Part shown: one piece after another, positions 50,911 through 59,705 of the stretch
Layout of the letters: every line of letters begins with the position of its first letter
Position numbering within the stretch: the first letter of the stretch is position 1
From: Nitrospirae bacterium YQR-1
GTDB lineage: Bacteria; Nitrospirota; Thermodesulfovibrionia; Thermodesulfovibrionales; Magnetobacteriaceae
Length of the DNA: 64,000 bases
Reading direction: 5' to 3'
Assembly (NCBI GenBank): GCA_039908095.1
Contig: JAMOBJ010000013.1
Location: 16,821 to 80,820 of the forward strand
Program-made: the position numbers and the translations under genes
The notes under the pieces: model-generated
Told to the model about the DNA's origin: nothing
Databases searched by the model: none
The model's input: only the letters and a program-made list of their open reading frames with translations

Positions 50911-52263
50911 TCATGGAATATCTATATCATAGCCCTTAATTTTTCTGTGAAGGTTGCTTCTTTCAATTTGAAGGGTCTCTGCAGTTTTGGAAACATTCCA
51001 CTTGTGTTTAACCAACTGCCTGATTATGTAGTCTTTTTCAAAGGTATCACGGGCCTCCCTGAGAGTTTCATAAGCAAAGTAGTCTTTTTGCGGAGAGTCG
51101 CCGATGGATATATCAGTTGCCATTATGACTTTTGACTGAGTCATTATGAAAAGGCGCTCAAGAGTGTTTTTTAATTCTCTGACATTGCCGGGCCAGTCGT
51201 GGGTAATGAGAATTTTCATAGCCTCAGGACTAATAACCCGCAGCGGGCGCGCATACTCTGCTGCAAATACCCCCATAAAGTGCTCTATAAGTATGGGCAG
51301 ATCATCTTTTCTTTCCCTCAGCGGAGGCACTACTATGGGGATAACATTCAGCCGGAAGAACAGATCCTCACGAAATTTACCCTCCTTAACCTCTTTTTGT
51401 AAGTCCTTATTTGTAGCTGCTATTATCCTGACATCCACCTTTATGTTCTTACTGCCGCCGACACGCTGAAACTCCTGAGTTTCTATGATTCTAAGAAGTT
51501 TAGCCTGCGTTGTCATAGACATATCACCAATTTCATCCAGAAACAGAGTCCCCTCATTAGCAAGCTCAAACTTACCTCTTTTCTTTTCAAAAGCACCCGT
51601 GAAGGAGCCCTTCTCGTGGCCAAACAGCTCGCTCTCTATAAGCTCCTGAGGGATGGCAACACAATTTACCTCAACAAATGCCTTATTAACCCTGTCGCTC
51701 TGATGATGGAGGTTTCTTGCTACCAGTTCCTTTCCAACTCCGCTCTCACCCATTATCAACACCCTTGCATTGCTCTTTCCGGCTATTTCTATTTCTTTTT
51801 TCAAATCCCTGACAGCCCTTGATTCGCCGACTATGGTGTACTTCTGGATCATATCCTTTTTCAGTGTCTCGTTTTGTACCTGTAACTCCTTACGCTCAAT
51901 TGCGTTTTTTGCCGTAAGAAGCACCCGCTCCAGCGACAGCGGTTTCTCAAGAAAATCGTATGCTCCAAGCCGTGTAGCCTTTACCGCCTGATCGATTTTC
52001 CCATGCCCGGATATTATGATAACAGGCAACACTGAGTTAAGCTGTTTTATCCTCTGAAGCACCTCAAGACCGTCTATGCCTGGAAGCCATAAGTCCAGAA
52101 ATACCACATCAGGGTGATTTTTCTCTATATACTCAATTCCTTCCTCGCCTGTTTCGAACTTCACCACATTAAAACCCTCATCCTCAAAAATCTCCGACAG
52201 GGTCTCCCTTATGCTCTTCTCATCATCAATTAAAACAACTGTAAAATCGCCCATATCTGCCAC
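50911..52263 (-). CDS. ntrX: NtrX-like sigma-54-dependent response regulator
   Basis: 450 residues: receiver ([28 protein letters not shown]), AAA+ domain with GESGVGKE, sigma-54 contact loop GSFTGA (GAFTGA with Ala to Ser), LDEIGDMS and [15 protein letters not shown] arginine finger region, then a Fis-type HTH ([19 protein letters not shown]). Pairs with the membrane kinase NtrY just upstream (10 nt). It activates sigma-54 promoters, in known cases for nitrogen, redox or envelope control. Confidence 0.9.
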   Translation of the reverse strand: MADMGDFTVVLIDDEKSIRETLSEIFEDEGFNVVKFETGEEGIEYIEKNHPDVVFLDLWLPGIDGLEVLQRIKQLNSVLPVIIISGHGKIDQAVKATRLGAYDFLEKPLSLERVLLTAKNAIERKELQVQNETLKKDMIQKYTIVGESRAVRDLKKEIEIAGKSNARVLIMGESGVGKELVARNLHHQSDRVNKAFVEVNCVAIPQELIESELFGHEKGSFTGAFEKKRGKFELANEGTLFLDEIGDMSMTTQAKLLRIIETQEFQRVGGSKNIKVDVRIIAATNKDLQKEVKEGKFREDLFFRLNVIPIVVPPLRERKDDLPILIEHFMGVFAAEYARPLRVISPEAMKILITHDWPGNVRELKNTLERLFIMTQSKVIMATDISIGDSPQKDYFAYETLREARDTFEKDYIIRQLVKHKWNVSKTAETLQIERSNLHRKIKGYDIDIP

Positions 52264-52273
52264 CTTTGTTTGT

Positions 52274-54301
52274 TTAAAAGCACGGTAATTCTATCTTAAA
52301 TACAGAGCCTTTAGGGGTGTTGTCCTTTACGGAAATCATCCCCTTGTGCTCGGTAACTATCCTGTGGGCTATGGCAAGACCGAGTCCTGTACCGTTTTTT
52401 CGCCGTGAAAAATACGGCTGAAAAAGCTTATCCTTATCCTCATCCCTTATACCCTCACCAGTGTCTGAAACCTCTATTATTATATTGCTTGTTGTCTCAT
52501 CCTCTCTCACTATTACCGTTATTTTACCATTTTCATCAATAGCCTGTACGGCATTGTCAAAAATATTTATCAATACTCGTTTAAAATTATCAGCGTCTAT
52601 CAGAAGCTCATCTACGAATGTATTATAGTATAAAACTATCTCAAGATGTTCATATTCTCTGTAGAGGTCTATAACCTCGTTAATCAGTGGTTTAAGGTGT
52701 GTGACAGAGAGCTCTATGTCCGGCATTTTCCCAAGACGGGAAAACTCATTAACCAGCTTTTGAATACCATCCACTTCACGTACAATAGTGCCTGTAGCCT
52801 TTTTCAGAATTTCCCCAAAATTAGCATCGCCGCTGTTCCATCTCTTTAACATTCTCTCGGCTGAGAGCTTAATCGGTGTAAGAGGGTTTTTGATCTCATG
52901 GGTAAGTCTCTTAGCCACGTCTTGCCATGCGAGGGCTTTTTCCGCCCGTATGAGTTCAGTCAGGTCGTCAAAGACCACAAGCAGGCCCACCGGGTTTTTC
53001 TTGTCATCTTTTAGTTGCACTATGAAGACCCGCAGCACTATACTTCTACCGTTGACTGACACCCTGAGCTGATCCTTTTTACTAAAAAAATTATACAGAT
53101 TGATATCTTTTATGAATTTTTCAAATTCATCGGACTTTATATTTTTTATAACCTCTCTGTAATGATGGTTAAGAACATCTGAGGTTTTCACGCCTAATAT
53201 TTTACATGCAACGTCATTTATGGTTATAACTGAGTTATCAACATCGAGGGAAATAACCCCTGAGTTAATGTTATTTACTATATTTTCAAAACTAAGCCGC
53301 CTTCTTTCAGATTCAAGATATGCACTGTGAAGTGAAAGTTCGGTACCCTTAATTTTTTCAATCATTGTATTAAAGGAACTTATTAACATACCGATTTCAT
53401 CATCACCATGGGTTTCCATCACAGGGTTAAAGTCCCCGCGTGAGACATTTGCAGTGGCATTAAGCAGGTTCTGAATTGGCACAGTAATACCACGGGATAC
53501 ATGCAGAGCCATCCAAAGGGCAAAAAACATGATAAGAAGGGTAAAAAACCCTAAAATTATCAGGTAATTTGCCTTCAGAGGCATCCGGAACTCTCTTAAG
53601 GCCATATAGTTTTGGTTAGCTTTCTGAATTTCACCAACAAGTGTACTTATCTCAGGCGGCACCACCTGAGAAACGCTAAGCACCTTATCCACAAGGCCGC
53701 CCTTGTAAATGGGTACAGAGGCTCGTATGATATCAAAGTCTCCCTGAGTTATTACCTCAACAGCGTTATTGCCGTTAAAGGCATCCTTTTGTGCCTCAGA
53801 TAGCTCCTGAGTTTCGTTTTTTAACAAAACAGCTGCGGTATATTTACCATCTATCATTGTACCGTCTCTTAGTTTATGGGCATTTTCAAGAGTTTCTTTT
53901 CTTAACAAGACGTATATTTTGGCAGAGAGTGCAAGCGAATCCTCTATAGGTCTGCTCACAAGAGGGACAAACCACTTATCAACGTAACTTGTTACAAGTC
54001 CGCTTGAAATTATAAACAACATAATTGAAGGCAGCAGAGTTATGCCTACAAATATTATGACAAGTTGAGTTTTAAACTTGGAGCCGACAATTCTGTTTCT
54101 CTTTTCCATTAACAGCTTAATCAGATTTTTTGCTACAAAGAAAGCTAGTGTCAGCAAGGCTATTATGGTGATATTAAACGTTACTATAAACTTTGAGGCG
54201 ACATCGGAGTTGGCTTTTACAAAAGTTAAGTCAATGTAAATCCAGCCGGCTATTAGTAAGGTGGTCGCAAGTATAAGTGCAGTCAGTTTAAAATACTTCA
54301 T
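52274..54301 (-). CDS. ntrY: NtrY-like membrane histidine kinase
   Basis: 675 residues. N-terminal membrane helices (about 6-25, 40-60, 83-107), periplasmic sensor segment, a further helix (about 250-272), HAMP, PAS (about 370-450), H-box LTHEIKNPLTPIKLSAERM and HATPase (NIFDNAVQA; DTGEGI; GTGLGLA). This is the NtrY plan. Overlaps the DUF4390 gene by 4 nt and precedes ntrX. Confidence 0.9.
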   Translation of the reverse strand: MKYFKLTALILATTLLIAGWIYIDLTFVKANSDVASKFIVTFNITIIALLTLAFFVAKNLIKLLMEKRNRIVGSKFKTQLVIIFVGITLLPSIMLFIISSGLVTSYVDKWFVPLVSRPIEDSLALSAKIYVLLRKETLENAHKLRDGTMIDGKYTAAVLLKNETQELSEAQKDAFNGNNAVEVITQGDFDIIRASVPIYKGGLVDKVLSVSQVVPPEISTLVGEIQKANQNYMALREFRMPLKANYLIILGFFTLLIMFFALWMALHVSRGITVPIQNLLNATANVSRGDFNPVMETHGDDEIGMLISSFNTMIEKIKGTELSLHSAYLESERRRLSFENIVNNINSGVISLDVDNSVITINDVACKILGVKTSDVLNHHYREVIKNIKSDEFEKFIKDINLYNFFSKKDQLRVSVNGRSIVLRVFIVQLKDDKKNPVGLLVVFDDLTELIRAEKALAWQDVAKRLTHEIKNPLTPIKLSAERMLKRWNSGDANFGEILKKATGTIVREVDGIQKLVNEFSRLGKMPDIELSVTHLKPLINEVIDLYREYEHLEIVLYYNTFVDELLIDADNFKRVLINIFDNAVQAIDENGKITVIVREDETTSNIIIEVSDTGEGIRDEDKDKLFQPYFSRRKNGTGLGLAIAHRIVTEHKGMISVKDNTPKGSVFKIELPCF

Positions 54302-54855
54302 CTTGCATCAGGAGTAAAGATATCGGAGTCTTTTTTTATTTTGAAATCCCTGTCGTCAACAAAAAAGAAAACATAACCGATCATCTGTTGAGGTTTTTGT
54401 TTAACTGATTCAACTGTAACCCTGATGAAATACGAACTGTCATCTGAAAGTGTCCCTGTGGTAAGTGTTGTATCTTTAATCTTTAAAGCCCATTTGACCA
54501 TCGAATCCAGGGAGTTAAAACGTTTCTCCAAAATAGTGTTACCCTCAACGGACATGACCTTATATTCGCCCTTCACAGGGTTAACCATAAGTGTTCGCGA
54601 GATTTTTTTACCCTTTATAAATTCATCCGGCCAGAGACTCCATTTTCTGAATATATCTATGTAAAAGACGATTTCCTTATGAAGGCCTTCACTTATAAGT
54701 TTAATTTGGCTTTCATCGAGGGAAAGTGTTAAACTTACTTTTACTGTGCTGCCATAGACATTTATTTCAGGCACAGAGACTTCCTGTGCCGTTACCTGTA
54801 GAGGAATCAGCATTATACAAAGTACGATAACTGTTATTGATAGTAGTCTGTTCAT
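54298..54855 (-). CDS. DUF4390 exported protein upstream of NtrYX
   Basis: 185 residues from the ATG at 54855, chosen because it opens a clean signal peptide (MNRLLSITVIVLCIMLIPLQ, then TAQEV). An in-frame ATG 34 codons earlier would overlap the divergent PAP2 gene and hide the signal. The rest is beta-rich (VPEINVYGSTVKVSLTLSLD; FYIDIFRKWSLW). DUF4390 commonly precedes ntrYX-type kinase genes, and a role as periplasmic input to NtrY is likely but unproven. Confidence 0.75.
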   Translation of the reverse strand: MNRLLSITVIVLCIMLIPLQVTAQEVSVPEINVYGSTVKVSLTLSLDESQIKLISEGLHKEIVFYIDIFRKWSLWPDEFIKGKKISRTLMVNPVKGEYKVMSVEGNTILEKRFNSLDSMVKWALKIKDTTLTTGTLSDDSSYFIRVTVESVKQKPQQMIGYVFFFVDDRDFKIKKDSDIFTPDAR

Positions 54856-54899
54856 TGGAAATCTTTTTTTCTGTAGAAGAAACATTGTAACATAACAGC

Positions 54900-55565
54900 A
54901 TGGAAAATTTAAAGAATTATAAGAATGAATATGGGTTTTCAAATCGCCATGACACAAGGAGAGTTGTTGTCTATGCGTTTTTAGCTATGTTTGCAGTAGT
55001 GTTTGCTTTTAGCACTGATGCACTAATAAGGGGCGCTATTGCAGGTTTCTTCCAAAACCACAAAGAAATTAGTTTTTTTTACGATAAGATAACTCCTGTG
55101 CTTAATTTCATATTTCATGGAACACCACAGTTTACCTTAGCCATCTTAATATTAATAATCGGCAGGTACCGGTATCCCGACTATTACATTGCAGGTAAAA
55201 CCGCCCTTTTATCCTTAACCTTTAGCGGTTTGGCGGTACAGGCGGTAAAACATATTACAGGAAGGGCCCGGCCCCGGGTGACAGATGTCTTCATAGCAAT
55301 AGGTCCTACATTCAGAGCCGGTTATGATTCTTTTCCATCCGGACATACGGCACTTGCCTTTTCCATAGCAGTGTTAGTAACACGGTATTTCCCAGGGTTC
55401 CGGGCGCCTGCATATTTTTTTGCTGTTTTGTGTGCATTTCACAGGGTAAAGACTGGGTCTCACTTTCCCTCAGATGTGGTGGCGGGGGCTTTTGCCGGTG
55501 TGGTTGTGACAAGTATTATAATTTATTATTTCAGTGATAACAAGGAGGTACATGATGGAGGTTAA
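54900..55565 (+). CDS. PAP2-family membrane phosphatase
   Basis: 221 residues, about five membrane helices. All three acid-phosphatase motifs are visible: [18 protein letters not shown] and [13 protein letters not shown]. It dephosphorylates lipid phosphates such as undecaprenyl diphosphate or lipid A phosphate. Divergent from the DUF4390-ntrYX operon with 44 nt between starts; overlaps hisI by 14 nt. Confidence 0.85.
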   Translation: MENLKNYKNEYGFSNRHDTRRVVVYAFLAMFAVVFAFSTDALIRGAIAGFFQNHKEISFFYDKITPVLNFIFHGTPQFTLAILILIIGRYRYPDYYIAGKTALLSLTFSGLAVQAVKHITGRARPRVTDVFIAIGPTFRAGYDSFPSGHTALAFSIAVLVTRYFPGFRAPAYFFAVLCAFHRVKTGSHFPSDVVAGAFAGVVVTSIIIYYFSDNKEVHDGG

Positions 55566-55932
55566 TATTAAATATGACGGCAATGGGCTGATTCCTGCAA
55601 TAGTGCAGGATGCAGCCAATGGCGAAGTTTTAATGATGGCTTATATGAACGAGCAGTCGTTAAAGGAGACGATAAGAAGCGGTTATACGCATTTTTGGTC
55701 CCGTTCCAGGCAAAAGTTTTGGAAAAAGGGGGAGAGCTCCGGCCATGTGCAGGAGGTAAAGGAGATTTTGATTGACTGTGACGGCGACACCATTGTAATT
55801 AAAGTCATTCAACACGGTCCAGGCGCTTGTCACACCGGGCATAGAACGTGTTTTTACAGAAACATGGACGGTGTGGAGGTTTCCGAAAAAACTTTTTCGG
55901 AAGAGGACGTCTATGGAAAAAAGAGTACTTGA
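55552..55932 (+). CDS. hisI: Phosphoribosyl-AMP cyclohydrolase
   Basis: 126 residues starting at ATGATG (55552), preceded by AAGGAGGT. Signature [42 protein letters not shown] and the zinc-binding [13 protein letters not shown] are present. Second step of histidine ring opening. Separate hisI and hisE rather than the fused hisIE. No other his genes are in the window. Confidence 0.93.
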   Translation: MMEVNIKYDGNGLIPAIVQDAANGEVLMMAYMNEQSLKETIRSGYTHFWSRSRQKFWKKGESSGHVQEVKEILIDCDGDTIVIKVIQHGPGACHTGHRTCFYRNMDGVEVSEKTFSEEDVYGKKST

Positions 55933-56239
55933 TAAACTCTATGGAGTAATTTTAAGCAGAAAAACCATTCCTGTTGAGGGTTCATATACGTGCAAGCTTT
56001 TTGAGTCGGGCAGGGGTGGGATTTCAAAAAAAGTCGGGGAGGAGGCGGTTGAGACCATTTTATCGGCATACGAGGACGATAAAAACAGAGTGGTCAGCGA
56101 ATTAGCCGACCTGTTTTATCATATTTTAGTTTTTATGGCCAATGAGGATATAACCTTAGATGATGTTTATGATGAGTTAAGCAGGAGAGAGAGCGGAGAG
56201 GTTAAGCAAAAAAAGGCTCTTTACCGAACAAGTGGGTAG
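55913..56239 (+). CDS. hisE: Phosphoribosyl-ATP pyrophosphatase
   Basis: 108 residues from the ATG at 55913, with GGAAGAGGA upstream; the longer frame start 42 nt earlier has no RBS. MazG-like fold with [12 protein letters not shown] and [13 protein letters not shown] acid residues that bind Mg2+. Overlaps hisI by 20 nt, so coupled. Tail is basic (KQKKALYR). Confidence 0.9.
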   Translation: MEKRVLDKLYGVILSRKTIPVEGSYTCKLFESGRGGISKKVGEEAVETILSAYEDDKNRVVSELADLFYHILVFMANEDITLDDVYDELSRRESGEVKQKKALYRTSG

Positions 56240-56545
56240 AAAAATAAGAAGTATCCTCTGTCGCCTGAAACACAGTAGCCTACAGGTAAATGGGAAGTCA
56301 AGTTTTGCTTTCGCAAAACTGCTCCACTGCGTTACGCCCCTGCGGATGACATCCCCTACCTTGCGGCTATGTATAGTGTAGGCGACGGGGGAGGCAGAGC
56401 AACCTTACAGCTCTGGGAAAAGCATGTACTTATAAAAAGGGTAAGGATTGGCTAAATAGTGTATAACACCGCAGCAGCCGGTAGTTTGCCCAGTTGTGAA
56501 AGCATCCTTGTCCAGAGAGCAAGTGGCATCATGAAGATATTTGTG

Positions 56546-56671
56546 CATTTTATTTGATAGCGGAGCCCAACAGAGTGAAGGAAAGGTCTGTCAAGGTCGG
56601 CGTAGCCGTGCATTTTAACCTTGACATGACCTTTTGCTTCACTCGTTACAATTGAAAGGCCAAATAAAATG
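56546..56671. repeat. 126 nt symmetric inverted repeat
   Basis: Outer arms CATTTTATTTG (56546-56556)/CAAATAAAATG (56661-56671); then GAGTGAAG (56573-56580)/CTTCACTC (56637-56644); AAAGGTC (56582-56588)/GACCTTT (56628-56634); GTCAAGGT (56590-56597)/ACCTTGAC (56618-56625); 20 nt loop. The interior loop is exactly 16 nt on each side. This could be a MITE-like element or an RNA. Confidence 0.6.
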
Positions 56672-56715
56672 AATTCAAAAGCGTGTATTAAGTTTTTTTG
56701 TAACTTGCAGCAACA

Positions 56716-56777
56716 GATGAAAAAATAAACTTTAACTACTTTTAGTGGGTTGTTGTTTTTCTATATCGGATTTCGGG
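56716..56777 (-). repeat. Dispersed repeat with CCCGAAATCCGATATAG core, copy 3 (inverted)
   Basis: Contains the 17-mer (56761-56777) and the AAAGTTTATTTTTTCATC block (56716-56733), in the same order as 31337-31451 but with about 60 nt less between them. The identity extends through AAAAAC after the core. Confidence 0.5.
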
Positions 56778-56807
56778 GTCATTTTCTCGAGATACTTAAT
56801 TTTTTAA

Positions 56808-56898
56808 AAATTTTACTTGACATCACGGTTGCTTTAAGGGAGCGTACGCCCAGGAGCTTGTGACAAAGCTAACAAAGTTAGACGATTGAGTGCAACAT
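56808..56898. repeat. Dispersed palindromic repeat, truncated copy R11
   Basis: Right part is standard (AGGAGCTTGTGACAAAGC, ACAAAGTTAGACGATTGAGTG). Left end is replaced by TTTTACTTGACATCACGG, the same foreign end as in R5. Confidence 0.65.
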
Positions 56899-56952
56899 AT
56901 ATATTTTAATACCCCCTTTCTATTTTAAAATTTGATACTATAAAATACAGGT

Positions 56953-57552
56953 GTGGTACCGAGTGAGGATAAATGCTGGGGGATACTTAGCGGCTTAGGT
57001 GTAACTGATGTTTGTAAACGCTGCGGGGTCTCTTATGACCATAGAGAGGAGCACTACATAGTTAAATCATTAGGTATTGAGTTTTCGATATCTCCAAAGT
57101 TAAGAAAAATCAGTCCGCTGACTGAACATGGCAGAGTAATTACAGAGCGCTTTTCAGACTTTTACACTCTTTCCTCACTATTTTACTTAAATGAGGCGAG
57201 GGATATTTCAGAAAGCGGTATAATAGTCTCTCCGTTGCAGATAAAGGGCGGTGACATTTTCTTCAGAGGCGGGCATGTGTTGCCTCTGAATAAGCTTGCA
57301 ATGAAGTATGACGGGAAAAAAGATGATTTTTTAAAAAAGGGGTTCGCAATGGGTGGAGAGATATCCACTTACGGTGACGTCTCATTTAAGATTTACCCGT
57401 TTCCACGCCTTCCGGTTATATTAATCCTGTGGCACTCCGATGATGAATTCCCTGCAAGGGCGGACTTGCTGCTTGACTCAACCTGTGAGTTCCACCTTCC
57501 TGTCGATGTCATATGGTATGTATGTATGTTGTGCACTCTGATGATGTTTTAA
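56953..57552 (+). CDS. DUF3786 family protein
   Basis: 199 residues, GTG start. Landmarks that fit DUF3786 as I know it: LGVTDVCKRCGVSYD near the N-terminus, LKKGFAMGGEISTYGDVSFKI (in parts), and FPRLPVILILWHSDDEFPARADLLLDST. A Cys pair (CKRC, residues 21-24) may bind metal. Soluble, function unknown, frequent in anaerobes. The stop codon is the first base triplet of palindromic repeat R12. Confidence 0.7.
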   Translation: MVPSEDKCWGILSGLGVTDVCKRCGVSYDHREEHYIVKSLGIEFSISPKLRKISPLTEHGRVITERFSDFYTLSSLFYLNEARDISESGIIVSPLQIKGGDIFFRGGHVLPLNKLAMKYDGKKDDFLKKGFAMGGEISTYGDVSFKIYPFPRLPVILILWHSDDEFPARADLLLDSTCEFHLPVDVIWYVCMLCTLMMF

Positions 57553-57642
57553 TACCAAGCAGCATTCATTCGATTAACTTTGTCGGCTTCGTCGAAAGCT
57601 CCCAGCCGTCTCGTTACTCTTCTGACTGCAGCTTGGAATTAG
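57551..57642. repeat. Dispersed palindromic repeat, short copy R12
   Basis: Type B ends (AATACCAAGCAGCATTC and GACTGCAGCTTGGAATT) with a shortened core lacking the inner hairpin. Directly follows the DUF3786 stop. Confidence 0.7.
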
Positions 57643-57672
57643 ATGGGGTCTCAGGGCAAAGCCCTTCCACTT

Positions 57673-59109
57673 TCATCTAAATTTCAGCTTATTGACGGCA
57701 AACATGGTCATTTTAAGTAACAGCCAGCCGTGTGAAAAACGTGAGATGTTAGTCTCACCATACTCTCTGGCTTTGTAAGTTATCGGCACCTCAACTATTT
57801 TTAAGTTTAACTTGACTGAGCCAAATATAAGGTCATAGTCGCCAAAAGGGTCAAAGTCACCAAAGAAATACCGGTTTGCCTGTATCTTAAGATAGTTTTC
57901 CCTAGACAGTACTTTTGTACCACACAAGGTGTCTTTAAGACGCTGCCCTAAAATCCACGTAAACATTATTGAGAAAAACTTGTTTCCCAGCATGTTTAAA
58001 AACCTCATGGATTCTTTCTCAAGCGGATACACCAAACGTGTGCCGTTTATAAATTCCCCCTTACCGGTGGCAATAGCCTCATAAAACTTAGGAAGTTCCT
58101 CCGGCGCAACGGTCAAATCAGCATCCAGAATCATTAAGATATCCCCTGTTGCCATAGCAAAACCTTTTCTGACAGCATCCCCTTTCCCTTTGCCGTCCTG
58201 AGTGGTATATTTAAGGTCCACTTTATTACCATAGAGAGCACATACACGTTTGATTTCATCTAAAGTGCCGTCGTTAGAGTGTCCCTCAACAAAGATAATC
58301 TCCGTGTGGCTGCCAAGCGTTGGAGTTCGTTTTACGGCATTTTCTATGTTTCCACGTTCGTTTCTTGCAGGGATTATAACACTTACAGTTGGCTCAGGTT
58401 TTGTGCCGTCAACCCTGAATGCCGGTTTTGCTATTATGTAACCGGTCAAACACAGGGAATTAAAAAACGGAAGATGTGCTATAAACTTGTTTATAAATGC
58501 AGATATAAATGCCCAATTCTTAGGAAATAAAAATCTTCTCCCTGTTTTGATTACTTCAAAATCCTCCAGATACAGCAGCTGGCTGACATCTTCAGCATCA
58601 AGCCAGTTCAGCCGCTGCTTAGGCATCTTAAGCCCCAGTGCCTCGGCTATATTTAACAACGGATGCCACAGGGGACAGTTATAAGTTATGACTACTCTTG
58701 TGTGGTTATTAATAAGTGGTTTCATTTGCTTAAACACCCGTTGAATGTCTTCAAAAAGCCCAATTGTATCTGAAATAACAATGTACTCAAAAGGTGCCTC
58801 ATTAAGCTCCAGTTCTTCTGCATCCATTTTGAAAAAATTAAGATACGGATATTTAAGTCTTGCCGTTTGTACCATTTTGGCGGAGAGATCAACACCGACA
58901 CCATAAGAGGGCTCAAGGGCTGCAAGGATATGCCCTGTGCCGGAGCCTATCTCCAACACTCTTTTACCCGCCGGTATGGTAAACTTCAAAAACTTTATGA
59001 GATCGTCATAGTAGTACTTGTTTTTGTCTATATAGTAATCACGTTTGTCGGCTATCGAGTCATAGTAATCCATGACTCTTTGTTTTTTATTAGTCAGTGC
59101 AATGGGCAT
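57673..59109 (-). CDS. SAM methyltransferase fused to a family 2 glycosyltransferase
   Basis: 478 residues. Residues about 25-215 are a class I methyltransferase (VLEIGSGTGHIL; VGVDLSAKMV; KMDAEEL). Residues about 240-478 are a DPM-like GT2 (SVIIPARNERGNI, IIFVEGHSNDGT, GKGDAVRKGF, LDADLTV as DxD). The glycosyltransferase half ends LLLKMTMFAVNKL with a possible membrane contact. The fusion implies a lipid- or glycan-linked product that is both methylated and glycosylated. Substrates unknown. Confidence 0.8.
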   Translation of the reverse strand: MPIALTNKKQRVMDYYDSIADKRDYYIDKNKYYYDDLIKFLKFTIPAGKRVLEIGSGTGHILAALEPSYGVGVDLSAKMVQTARLKYPYLNFFKMDAEELELNEAPFEYIVISDTIGLFEDIQRVFKQMKPLINNHTRVVITYNCPLWHPLLNIAEALGLKMPKQRLNWLDAEDVSQLLYLEDFEVIKTGRRFLFPKNWAFISAFINKFIAHLPFFNSLCLTGYIIAKPAFRVDGTKPEPTVSVIIPARNERGNIENAVKRTPTLGSHTEIIFVEGHSNDGTLDEIKRVCALYGNKVDLKYTTQDGKGKGDAVRKGFAMATGDILMILDADLTVAPEELPKFYEAIATGKGEFINGTRLVYPLEKESMRFLNMLGNKFFSIMFTWILGQRLKDTLCGTKVLSRENYLKIQANRYFFGDFDPFGDYDLIFGSVKLNLKIVEVPITYKAREYGETNISRFSHGWLLLKMTMFAVNKLKFR

Positions 59110-59164
59110 GCTTTAATTGACTGCGACACTTTTTGAGGGAGAAATTTCCACAGCATCAGACATA

Positions 59165-59500
59165 TTACTTCCCTGTGAGATAGTCACCTAAAACCCCCCT
59201 GCTGTGTTCGTCATCGTGGCAGTATGTGCACAGGTTTTCCCAGTTGGAACCATCGGCCGGGTTGTTGTGATGATTACCGTCTTTGTGGTGGACTGTAAGA
59301 AGGGATTTGTTTTTTTCATTAAACTCGGTGCCGCACTTTGCGCAAATTAGTCCGTGGATTTTAATGGACATATCTCTGTAGTCAGATTGATTTTTAGTAA
59401 CCTGTCCTTTCAGCTCCTTTATTATATCCTCAACAGGCCTGCCGTCAGCCGGTTTTTTGGTTACTTTCCTCATTGTAAAGCTACGGTCTCTTCTGCTCAT
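59165..59500 (-). CDS. HNH endonuclease (YajD-like)
   Basis: 111 residues. CAKCGTEF and CTYCHDDEH zinc pairs frame the HNH core VHHKDGNHHNNPADGSNWENL (read as parts: HHKDGN, NHHNN, NW-NL). YajD-type orphan HNH proteins are common in Gram-negative genomes. Target unknown. Stands alone between two glycan genes. Confidence 0.8.
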   Translation of the reverse strand: MSRRDRSFTMRKVTKKPADGRPVEDIIKELKGQVTKNQSDYRDMSIKIHGLICAKCGTEFNEKNKSLLTVHHKDGNHHNNPADGSNWENLCTYCHDDEHSRGVLGDYLTGK

Positions 59501-59705
59501 ATCACTAAAGCCTCTTTAAAGTCTGTTTAATTTACGATAGTTTAACATCATAAAAACTATTAGTCAATATTTAATGTATCAGTGTAATAGCAAATTAAAA
59601 ATGTCCGCAAAGAGCGGTCATAGCAGGCTCTGGTTTAGAATGAGTAATTGGAGAGGTTATTAAAGCGTTTAAATAACTCTGTCGAAAGTATTATAATACG
59701 TTAAG

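Larger units (their letters stand above)
56240..56952. other. 713 nt non-coding stretch with strong secondary structure
   Basis: No supportable gene. It contains a perfect hairpin AGTTTTGC-TTTC-GCAAAACT (56301-56320) enclosed by longer-range pairing (GTCGCC near 56260 with GGCGAC 56381-56386; GCCTAC 56278-56283 with GTAGGC 56378-56383), a 126 nt symmetric hairpin at 56546-56671, an inverted copy of the CCGAAATCCGATATAG repeat and palindromic repeat R11. Could be a decayed mobile element or a non-coding RNA. Confidence 0.5.
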
